From the NCBI RefSeq assembly GCF_003865345.1, contig NZ_RMVE01000004.1, forward strand, positions 310,001 to 374,000: a stretch of 64,000 bases of DNA, written 5' to 3'. Positions 16,195 through 23,364 of this stretch are shown here, in pieces. Source of the stretch: Nonlabens xiamenensis. GTDB taxonomy: Bacteria; Bacteroidota; Bacteroidia; Flavobacteriales; Flavobacteriaceae. Each line of letters starts with the position of its first letter. Position 1 is the stretch's first letter. A program made the position numbers and the translations under genes. The notes below the pieces were generated by a model. It had not been told where the DNA came from and ran no database searches. It was given only the letters and a program-made list of their open reading frames with translations.

Positions 16195-16959
16195 ATGACC
16201 AAATATCCCATTTCAGCCATAATACCGTCCTTCAATGAATCCCATAATATTGTGGAAGTATTGAAAAGCGTTGACTTTTGTGAAGAAGTTATATTGGTGG
16301 ACAGTAACAGTACCGATGACACTGTAGCTCTGGGTGAACCTTATTATACCAAATTATTGACCAGGGAATACATTCACAGTGCTTCCCAGAAAAACTGGGC
16401 CATACCACAAGCTCAACATGAATGGATACTTTTGGTAGATGCTGACGAGCGGGTAACTCCCGCGCTCAAAGAAGAAATCATACAACTGTTGCCACAACTG
16501 GACCAAAAAGAATTTGTAGGTTACTGGATCGGTCGGAAAAACTTTTTTATGGGCAAGCAGGTCAGGTATAGCGGCTGGAAAAATGACAAAGTGATCCGAC
16601 TCTTTAAAAAGTCCCAGTGCAGATATGTAGACAAGCATGTCCATTCAGAGATTGAAGCCGATGGACCTGTAGGTCGCCTTTCCAACAAGTTACTGCACTA
16701 CAAATATATCAGCATTGATCACCATGTTAACAAACTCCAGCGATATGCACAGTTGCAGGCCCATGACTTTGATGATAAAGTGGGTAAAATCCACATCTTC
16801 CACGTGGTATTTAAACCCATGTGGGGCTTCTTTAAACACTATTTTATTCAACGTGGTTTTCTTGACGGTTTTGTAGGATTTAGCATCGCTTATCTGAGAA
16901 GCTATGGGATCTTTATGAGGTATGTCAAGCTCTGGCTGTTGAGAAGAGGAATGAACTAA
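16195..16959 (+). CDS. glycosyltransferase family 2, WaaE/KdtX-like
   Basis: This is a 254-residue GT-A enzyme. It has the GT2 start ISAIIPSFNESHNI, then EEVILVDSNSTDDTV, the DXD-type site LLVDADERVTPAL, and the later FFMGKQVRYSGWKNDKVIRL and HVHSEIEADG segments. The last two are typical of the WaaE/KdtX group that adds a hexose to the LPS inner core. The C-terminus is basic and hydrophobic (FVGFSIAYLRSYGIFMRYVK), suggesting membrane association. It is alone on its strand between opposing genes, and its stop overlaps the convergent gene by 4 bases. Confidence 0.85.
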   Translation: MTKYPISAIIPSFNESHNIVEVLKSVDFCEEVILVDSNSTDDTVALGEPYYTKLLTREYIHSASQKNWAIPQAQHEWILLVDADERVTPALKEEIIQLLPQLDQKEFVGYWIGRKNFFMGKQVRYSGWKNDKVIRLFKKSQCRYVDKHVHSEIEADGPVGRLSNKLLHYKYISIDHHVNKLQRYAQLQAHDFDDKVGKIHIFHVVFKPMWGFFKHYFIQRGFLDGFVGFSIAYLRSYGIFMRYVKLWLLRRGMN

Positions 16960-17795
16960 TTGAGTAATTCCTGGATTCCATCTTCAGTCAGTCCATAATG
17001 CTCACATATCTGTTTCCACTGAACCCTATTGAAATCTGCTCCTTTATTGATTTTTTTAAGGGCTACAAATTGGGTTCCCATTATCGGAATAGGCACTTCA
17101 GGAAAGTCTCTATTTTGTCTAGACCTGGTCCCCTGCAACACGGCCATCGCCTTGAACCAAAGATCATCTGCTTTCGGCGCCAGCTCTGTGAATAGCTCAA
17201 TATTCCCTACATCTGTATGGAGACTTCCTGGAGGATAAAGCACGCAAAAGGCACCAATAGGCATCACTAAAGCTCCTTGAATAACAGGTTCGGTAACAAA
17301 TGGCCATTGCGAATAAGAATTGACTTTCTGGTCGGTATAGGTTATGCGACGACAACGATTACCGATAATATCGTTGGGAAATTTTAAATGCTCTTCCCAA
17401 AGCAATTGCAACGTATTTTCCTGATAGATCACATCATCATCACAGGTAATGATGATCTTATGAGGGAATTTTTCTAGACTGTGTATCAGCTTGCGATGTG
17501 AAAAACCGTAGGAAACATAACGAATTTCAAACAGGTCATCTTGAAGGCGTTCTAATCTACTGGGTAATTTCCCTTGTAAATCTTCTTTGAGCCACAACAC
17601 AATCTTTTCTGGCCGATAAGTTTGCTGCATCATGCTCCGTATAGTAAGGTGCAGTGTGCGTAAACGTGAAGGAATCGAAGTTAATGACACAACAGCTGGA
17701 ATCACCTGTTCCGGCTGGTTGCCCAATTGCGAAATGGGAATACTACCTATCTTCAAGCTATAGTACAAAGATTTGGGAATTTCAGAAAGCTTCAT
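16956..17795 (-). CDS. GT-A type glycosyltransferase of a surface-glycan cluster
   Basis: This 279-residue protein has VVSLTSIPSRLRTLHLTIRS, IVLWLKEDLQGKLPSRL and the metal-binding site IITCDDDVIY (DDD at about 120). It also has the acceptor-side acidic motif KADDLWFKAMAVL. This is the layout of a GT-A enzyme family often found in LPS/capsule clusters; the donor and acceptor are unknown. It is the last gene of a four-gene minus-strand operon and starts 1 base after the LPS kinase stop. Confidence 0.75.
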   Translation of the reverse strand: MKLSEIPKSLYYSLKIGSIPISQLGNQPEQVIPAVVSLTSIPSRLRTLHLTIRSMMQQTYRPEKIVLWLKEDLQGKLPSRLERLQDDLFEIRYVSYGFSHRKLIHSLEKFPHKIIITCDDDVIYQENTLQLLWEEHLKFPNDIIGNRCRRITYTDQKVNSYSQWPFVTEPVIQGALVMPIGAFCVLYPPGSLHTDVGNIELFTELAPKADDLWFKAMAVLQGTRSRQNRDFPEVPIPIMGTQFVALKKINKGADFNRVQWKQICEHYGLTEDGIQELLN

Positions 17796-17796
17796 A

Positions 17797-18552
17797 CTAT
17801 TTGAGGATGTTTTTCAATTTCTTTTTTAACCGCTTTTTCCTGTGAAAGCTTTGTTGAAACCGTTGCGTATGTGCCCACATTTTATCTATAGTTTCATTTT
17901 CATCGGCATTGGATAGCTTTGCGTATGCGGTCCCCATCACCTCATAAATCCATTTGTCCGGTGCCAAACGTTCAAAGTTCTTCAGACGGTCTTCATAAGG
18001 AATATCAAAAAATCTCATCCGATTGAGGTCTACCAAATAAAACTCATAATTATCGCCATCGCGTTTGATAAGTGTGTTACCGGGTGAATGATCCAGAAAG
18101 TAAATTCCCGCCTCGTGCATATTGTACATAAAACCTGCAAATTGCTCCAAGATCCTGTTTTTATCCTTAAGGTTTTCATCATTGATGATTTCCCTGAAGG
18201 TAAAGTCATGTTCAGCATAATCGCTCACATAATAGCTCGTATGTAGACCTATGGAAGTGTACTGTTCCAAATAAGCGATCGGTTCGGGCGTACCAATTTG
18301 GTGATCCTTCAAGTAGCATGCGTTTTCATAGGAGCGTCTTGCTTTAGATTTCCTAATTAGACCATATACAATTCTGTTAACAAGGTTGGGCTTCCTAAAA
18401 GATTTGACTACCAGCTTCTTACCTTCATGATGCACCACTTTGATTTGGTTACGGTCATCACCCAATTGATCGTCAGACGCAAAGAACAATTGGATGATTT
18501 CTTTAAATCGCTTTCGCGAAAGCGAACCAGAAACAAATCGCTCTTTACCCAT
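17797..18552 (-). CDS. LPS kinase, Kdo kinase/WaaP family
   Basis: This is a 251-residue protein kinase-like enzyme that probably phosphorylates a sugar of the LPS inner core. Features are VVHHEGKKLVVKSFRKPN (the strand with the ATP-binding lysine), the catalytic loop FLDHSPGNTLIKRDG, and the metal-binding YLVDLNRMRFF in place of DFG. The C-terminus is very basic (KKRLKKKLKNILK), which may help binding to the membrane. The N-terminal SLSRKRF comes from an exact palindrome copy. It is third in a minus-strand operon with GT4, GT2 and another transferase. Confidence 0.82.
   Translation of the reverse strand: MGKERFVSGSLSRKRFKEIIQLFFASDDQLGDDRNQIKVVHHEGKKLVVKSFRKPNLVNRIVYGLIRKSKARRSYENACYLKDHQIGTPEPIAYLEQYTSIGLHTSYYVSDYAEHDFTFREIINDENLKDKNRILEQFAGFMYNMHEAGIYFLDHSPGNTLIKRDGDNYEFYLVDLNRMRFFDIPYEDRLKNFERLAPDKWIYEVMGTAYAKLSNADENETIDKMWAHTQRFQQSFHRKKRLKKKLKNILK
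18509..18524. repeat. interspersed palindrome CGCTTTCGCGAAAGCG, exact copy 3
   Basis: Exact 16-bp copy in the first codons of the LPS kinase gene, read as SLSRK. Confidence 0.95.
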
Positions 18553-18605
18553 AGATAATATCTTCTACTGCAAAAATAAGGATAATAACAGGTATGGTGT
18601 CCATA

Positions 18606-19535
18606 TCAAAATTCCAACACTATTTGACTTTGTCTCAAAGATTTACTCAAAGGCGCCCCCTGCAGTAAAACTTTGAATAGCTTCCAATTCTTGGGTTTCA
18701 GGATGCTGGAGAAAAAATATTTAATGATATAAAATCCTAGCATACCTAAATACACCATTACTCCGTGGTGTTTTTGTAGCAAATACAACAGCGAAATTTT
18801 CTGCTCGATCTTGATATCAATACTCTTGGAAGTACTACCTCCTTTATAATGGATATAGCTTTGCTGTGGAAACAAATAAGTGCGTAAGCCTCTCTTTTTC
18901 AGTATCCGGCGACAGAGATCACTTTCTTCATAGTAAAGAAAAATGTTGGTATCAAATCCACCCACTGCATTAAAAGCATCGGCTTGAACAAACATAAAAC
19001 TGCCCTGCACATAATCACATACCTGCGGTTGATCATAATAGGCCTTACGGTCTGGATATCGCTGGGGAGCTATTTTTTCCAAAAAACCTCGCTTCAAGAT
19101 TTGCCTGGCGGGTGTCGCAAAGTGATCCAATGTGGCTCTAAAATTTTCGTTTTCATCTAGCATTTGCGGACTACATACACCCGCATCAGCCTGATTCTCC
19201 ATAAAATCCCTTAGATCGGACAAGGTTTGATCTTGAATGAAAAGAATATCATTATTGATAAAGGCATAATATTTACAGGGTGCGGCATACTGCACACCCA
19301 TCATATTACCTCCCCCAAAACCAGTGTTGACCCGACTGCGATAAAGCTTTACATGATCTGGGCCTTGATCCACAAAACGCTTGAGCTTGGTGTAATCTTC
19401 CCATTGAGATGCATTATCAACCACGACAATTTCATAGGAAAGTCCCACATCAGCATGTTGAAGGATAGAGTTGATTGCCTCTTGTGTTAGTTGAGAGGTA
19501 TTATAGTTGATAATGATACAGCTTACCTCTATCAT
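18606..19535 (-). CDS. glycosyltransferase family 2 (rhamnosyltransferase-like)
   Basis: This is a 309-residue GT-A enzyme from MIEVSCIIINYNTSQ. It shows the features of the WbbL/rhamnosyltransferase group: EIVVVDNASQ, VNTGFGGGNMMGVQYA, YYAFINNDILFI, and YVQGSFMFVQADAFNAVGGF with FLYYEESDLCRRI. A hydrophobic stretch near the C-terminus (MVYLGMLGFYIIKYFFSSIL) suggests membrane contact. The ATG at 19535 overlaps the stop of the GT4 gene in the form ATGA, which supports this start over 19562. The sugar is not determined by sequence alone. Confidence 0.88.
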   Translation of the reverse strand: MIEVSCIIINYNTSQLTQEAINSILQHADVGLSYEIVVVDNASQWEDYTKLKRFVDQGPDHVKLYRSRVNTGFGGGNMMGVQYAAPCKYYAFINNDILFIQDQTLSDLRDFMENQADAGVCSPQMLDENENFRATLDHFATPARQILKRGFLEKIAPQRYPDRKAYYDQPQVCDYVQGSFMFVQADAFNAVGGFDTNIFLYYEESDLCRRILKKRGLRTYLFPQQSYIHYKGGSTSKSIDIKIEQKISLLYLLQKHHGVMVYLGMLGFYIIKYFFSSILKPKNWKLFKVLLQGAPLSKSLRQSQIVLEF

Positions 19536-20599
19536 GAATCTGTGTTTAATAATGGTACCCATCTTTCGGCTATATTGTCGATTTCAAAATAGGCCGCCCT
19601 TTTCATTGCATCTTGGATCATAGCTTCGTTTGGGTAACCTTGAATAATCAAAGACAGTTCATCCATAAAAGTAGTTTCGCTGAACAAATAACCATTTTTA
19701 TTATGTTCTATGATTTCTTGCGGGCCAATATGGGCAGTTGCGATTGGAATGCAACCCGTGGCCATTGCCTCTATCAACACCATTCCAAAAAGTTCTTGCC
19801 ATTTTGAGCTACGTTGCGAATTCAATAGCAAGTAAGTATGTTCATTGAACAAACGGTTGAGATCGGAATTGTGCTTAGTCGCCGGAAAAAACTGAATGTT
19901 TGGGAAGTTATCAGCCGCCTCTTGAACTACGGTAACCAAGGGCCCATCGCCGATCAGGGTGAGCCTTTGAGCCGGGTATTTTTTGAAAAAATCTAGTAAT
20001 TCGGTAATTCCTTTTTGCGCCACCAACCTGCCCACATATAAACATCCATTTCTTTCAGATGCCTGAAGCGGATCGTAGTGAAAATCTTCTGGATCGTATG
20101 CATGCCCAACCACATGAACATCGGCAGTCATGACATAGTGCTTTAATAAACTCGTTTTAGCCTGTTGAGTTACCGTGAAAACTGCGCTGACCTGAAGTTC
20201 AATGAAGTTTTTCCAAATGGCCTTCACGTTGCTATTAACTCCCTTCTTTTTAGGGAAATAGTCCCCATCCCAAACAGGCCAAGAAGTGTGGTAATAAATT
20301 CGATGCCGTTTGATGATACTACGCAGTCTTTTGAGTGTTCTATCATATGGGGCTATACCCAGAACAACGACATAATTTCTCGTACAGCGCAATTCAATTA
20401 GGGTAAACAGATTCTTCCATTGCTTCACGAATAATTGACCGTCCAATTTGACAATCGACTTAAACAACCGACTTGCAACAGAAAACTCTCTATATTTCAA
20501 TTGAATACCACGGGCATCTGCCAGACACTGCAAGCCACGATAGTGGGAATCAGCTCCTGATTTGTGGAGAACGATGATGCATTTGGCTTTTTTTCCCAT
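19532..20599 (-). CDS. glycosyltransferase family 4
   Basis: This is a 355-residue GT-B enzyme. The C-terminal half shows the GT4 donor site: GCLYVGRLVAQKGITELLDF, LTLIGDGPLV and the E-x7-E motif in ELFGMVLIEAMATGCIPIA. The N-terminal half has IIVLHKSGADSHYRGLQCLA. It is the first gene of the minus-strand operon GT4-GT2-LPS kinase-GT and overlaps the next gene by 4 bases. It probably works on the LPS core or a surface glycan. Confidence 0.87.
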   Translation of the reverse strand: MGKKAKCIIVLHKSGADSHYRGLQCLADARGIQLKYREFSVASRLFKSIVKLDGQLFVKQWKNLFTLIELRCTRNYVVVLGIAPYDRTLKRLRSIIKRHRIYYHTSWPVWDGDYFPKKKGVNSNVKAIWKNFIELQVSAVFTVTQQAKTSLLKHYVMTADVHVVGHAYDPEDFHYDPLQASERNGCLYVGRLVAQKGITELLDFFKKYPAQRLTLIGDGPLVTVVQEAADNFPNIQFFPATKHNSDLNRLFNEHTYLLLNSQRSSKWQELFGMVLIEAMATGCIPIATAHIGPQEIIEHNKNGYLFSETTFMDELSLIIQGYPNEAMIQDAMKRAAYFEIDNIAERWVPLLNTDS

Positions 20600-20672
20600 G
20601 TGATTGCAAAGCTATCATTTTCCCATCACTTTTATTCTAGCGACATCTTGCAACAATTCTACTAATTAGATT

Positions 20673-20680
20673 TAATTTTG
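20673..20680 (+). promoter_or_regulatory. promoter of tsaC-cca
   Basis: TAATTTTG with TTG at 20648-20650 (22-base spacing) fits the flavobacterial promoter. It ends 4 bases before the ATG at 20685, so the mRNA is probably leaderless. Confidence 0.65.
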
Positions 20681-20684
20681 CAAC

Positions 20685-21332
20685 ATGGGAAGAAGCGATA
20701 GACAAAGAAACAGAAGAGACCAGGTGCGCGGCCGCAAGCCCAAAAAAGATCCGCAGGATAATATTGAACTTCCATTGGAAGCTATCAATCAAGCAGTCAC
20801 TGCCCTGAAAAAAGGAGGAACCCTACTCTACCCTACCGATACCATTTATGGACTGGGCTGTGATGCTACCAATTATGATGCTGTAGAAAAAATCTACCAG
20901 ATCAAAGAGCGTGATAAATCCAAGTCGTTATTGGTATTGGTGGACAGCTTCCAGATGCTGGAGTCCATTATTGAAGAAGTGCCAGACATGGCTTGGGAGG
21001 TGTTGAAGGTCAATAAAAAACCGCTGACCATCATCTATGACCGCCCTAAAAATGTAGCAGAAAACGTACTTGCCGCCGATGAAAGCCTGGCGGTTAGGGT
21101 GACCAACGATCCTGTGTGCAGGGCCATGATTAGAAAATTGCGTAAACCAATTGTATCTACCAGTGCCAATCTGAGTGGTGAGCCTTCTCCGGTTCACTTT
21201 TCCGACATCAATCCGGCACTGATCGAGCGTGTGGATCATGTCCTGGACTTACCGCTCGCACACAAAAATATCAAGCCTTCCTCCATCATGAAAATCTCCA
21301 ATAACGGAGTCATAAAAATCATAAGATCCTGA
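20685..21332 (+). CDS. tsaC: L-threonylcarbamoyladenylate synthase (Sua5/YrdC/TsaC)
   Basis: This 215-residue enzyme makes threonylcarbamoyl-AMP for the t6A37 modification of tRNA. The core has ALKKGGTLLYPTDTIYGLGC, KIYQIKERDKSKSLLVLV and the C-terminal RKPIVSTSANLSGEPSP, all YrdC-domain landmarks. The first ~30 residues (MGRSDRQRNRRDQVRGRKPK) form a strongly basic extension that may bind RNA. The length fits TsaC, with no Sua5 C-terminal domain. The cca gene follows after 3 bases, joining two tRNA-maturation functions. Confidence 0.92.
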   Translation: MGRSDRQRNRRDQVRGRKPKKDPQDNIELPLEAINQAVTALKKGGTLLYPTDTIYGLGCDATNYDAVEKIYQIKERDKSKSLLVLVDSFQMLESIIEEVPDMAWEVLKVNKKPLTIIYDRPKNVAENVLAADESLAVRVTNDPVCRAMIRKLRKPIVSTSANLSGEPSPVHFSDINPALIERVDHVLDLPLAHKNIKPSSIMKISNNGVIKIIRS

Positions 21333-21335
21333 TCT

Positions 21336-22766
21336 ATGCTGGATAAAAAGCATTATCCCGAAGCACTTGAAGGAGCGGTTTTTTCCATACTGAGCACAGC
21401 TGCAGATGAATTAGATCTTCCAGCTTATGTCATTGGTGGGTACGTCAGAGACTATTTCTTGAAACGTGGACAGAAAAAAGATATTGATGTGTTAGCTGTG
21501 GGTAGTGGCATCTCGCTTGCGCGAAAAGTAGAAGAATTACTCCCTCATAGCACCAAAGTCTCTGTTTTCAAGAATTTTGGAACCGCCATGATTAAAACAG
21601 ATGAACTTGAGCTCGAATTTGTGGGCGCCAGGAAAGAGAGCTACAATCGTGATAGCAGGAAACCCATCGTGGAAGACGGATCCCTAGAAGATGACCAGAA
21701 CAGAAGAGATTTTACCATCAATGCGATGGCTTTTTCATTGAACAAAAGCAGTTTCGGAGCTTTGTTAGATCCTTTCAATGGAATGCAGGATTTACAGGAT
21801 AAAATCATACGCACGCCACTCGATCCAGATATCACCTATAGCGATGATCCTTTGCGCATGCTGAGGGCCATAAGATTTGCCAGTCAGCTAAACTTTAGGA
21901 TAGAACAGAAATCATTTCAAAGTATCCAACGCAACGCACACCGCTTAAAAATCATCTCCAACGAACGCATCGTTACAGAGGTACATAAAATCATGATGTG
22001 TGATCAGCCATCCTTTGGTTTTCAACTATTGGAAAAATCGGGATTATTGAAGCAATTCATGCCAGAACTCACTGCTCTTAAAGGAATTGAAGAGATAGAA
22101 GGACAAACCCACAAAGACAATTTTTATCACACCTTGGAGGTAGTCGACAATATCTCAAAGAACACGAATGATCTCTGGTTGCGATGGGCGGCGTTGTTAC
22201 ATGACATTGGAAAGGCACCTACCAAAAGATTCAGCAAAAAAGTAGGCTGGACTTTTCACGGGCACGAATTCAAAGGCTCTAAGATGGTGTACCATCTTTT
22301 TAAAAGATTGAAGATGCCTTTGAATGACAAGATGAAATTTGTCCAGAAAATGGTTCGAATGTCCTCCAGACCTATAGCCGTGATCGATGAGACAGCTACG
22401 GACAGTGCGGTACGACGACTTGTACATGATGCGGGCGACCATATTGAGGATTTGATGACGCTATGTGAAGCAGATATCACTACAAAAAATCCGCGTAGAT
22501 TTAAAAAATACCACAACAACTTTCAAAAAGTCAGGGATAAAATAGTCGAGGTAGAAGAAAGAGATCATATCAGGAATTTTCAACCACCTGTAAGTGGTGA
22601 AGAAATCATGAAGGCTTTTGACCTTCAACCTTGCCGTGAGATAGGGATGATTAAAACAGCGATCAAAAACTCTATTCTAGATGGTATCATCCCCAATGAA
22701 CATACAGCGGCGTATCAATTTATGATTGAAAAAGGGAAAAGCCTGGGATTGACTCCTGTCATTTAA
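21336..22766 (+). CDS. cca: CCA tRNA nucleotidyltransferase with HD domain
   Basis: This is a 476-residue class II nucleotidyltransferase that adds or repairs the CCA end of tRNA. N-terminal motifs are YVIGGYVRDYFL and KKDIDVLAVG (catalytic Asp pair), then RRDFTINAMAF and YSDDPLRMLRAIRFA. A metal-dependent HD domain follows (LLHDIGKAPTKR, His289-Asp290), which may add phosphohydrolase activity. Near codon 60, CGCTTGCGCGAAAAG resembles the palindrome with three mismatches. It is co-transcribed with tsaC. Confidence 0.95.
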   Translation: MLDKKHYPEALEGAVFSILSTAADELDLPAYVIGGYVRDYFLKRGQKKDIDVLAVGSGISLARKVEELLPHSTKVSVFKNFGTAMIKTDELELEFVGARKESYNRDSRKPIVEDGSLEDDQNRRDFTINAMAFSLNKSSFGALLDPFNGMQDLQDKIIRTPLDPDITYSDDPLRMLRAIRFASQLNFRIEQKSFQSIQRNAHRLKIISNERIVTEVHKIMMCDQPSFGFQLLEKSGLLKQFMPELTALKGIEEIEGQTHKDNFYHTLEVVDNISKNTNDLWLRWAALLHDIGKAPTKRFSKKVGWTFHGHEFKGSKMVYHLFKRLKMPLNDKMKFVQKMVRMSSRPIAVIDETATDSAVRRLVHDAGDHIEDLMTLCEADITTKNPRRFKKYHNNFQKVRDKIVEVEERDHIRNFQPPVSGEEIMKAFDLQPCREIGMIKTAIKNSILDGIIPNEHTAAYQFMIEKGKSLGLTPVI

Positions 22767-22839
22767 GTATAATTTGTACATTTTTAAGCTTTACAAACAC
22801 CTGAATTTCTTAATTTTAGGTAAATAATCCTGGTTAAAA

Positions 22840-23268
22840 ATGAAAGTCTTAAACATTACTTTGCTGTTGATGATTTCTCTTGTAGCTTGTCTAAGTTATG
22901 GTCAGATCGAAGAGCTAGAAGTCAGCTTTGATGCAAAAAATACCTGTACGATCGATTTTCAACCTAGTACGGGTCCAGGAGACTTGGAGGCATTTGCCAA
23001 ATGTTTCATCAGAAACAATGAGCTAGCAACAGCTCAAAACAAGGTACAAGTGAAGAAAATTGATTTTAGCAAACTACCTATACGGATTGATCCCCAGGTC
23101 CAATTTCCTAGTATTTACAACAGTACACCACCCATTTTTCTGAATTTAGGTACTTATGAAAATAGCTATTTAGACGCCAAAATTAATCATCTAGCCTTTT
23201 TTGAAGCTACAGAAAATACGGTTTTGAGCTCTGCCTTTGTTATTTATCCTGGTATCCCACAGTTTTAA
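22840..23268 (+). CDS. secreted protein of unknown function
   Basis: This is a 142-residue protein with a signal peptide (MKVLNITLLLMISLVACLSYGQ). The AC pair within it is probably not a lipobox, since a cleavage site at YGQ fits better. The mature part is acidic to neutral, with two cysteines (NTCTID and AKCFIR) that may form a disulfide. I do not recognise the family. The C-terminal AFFEATENTVL faintly resembles AFFEANRNTAL in the protein at 30112. Confidence 0.55.
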   Translation: MKVLNITLLLMISLVACLSYGQIEELEVSFDAKNTCTIDFQPSTGPGDLEAFAKCFIRNNELATAQNKVQVKKIDFSKLPIRIDPQVQFPSIYNSTPPIFLNLGTYENSYLDAKINHLAFFEATENTVLSSAFVIYPGIPQF

Positions 23269-23310
23269 ACTTAGACTTATAGCCTGCCATTTGACCCTTT
23301 CATCAACCTG

Positions 23311-23338
23311 TTGATTCAAATGTCTGGTTATAGTTTTG
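23311..23338 (+). promoter_or_regulatory. promoter of the sensor kinase gene
   Basis: TTG (23311-23313), 17 bases, then TAGTTTTG (23331-23338): a full match to TTG-N17-TAnnTTTG. It supports a start at the TTG at 23365 or further inside, since no ATG occurs near the N-terminus. Confidence 0.65.
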
Positions 23339-23364
23339 AGTAATTTTAGAAAGGATTTCTGCAG

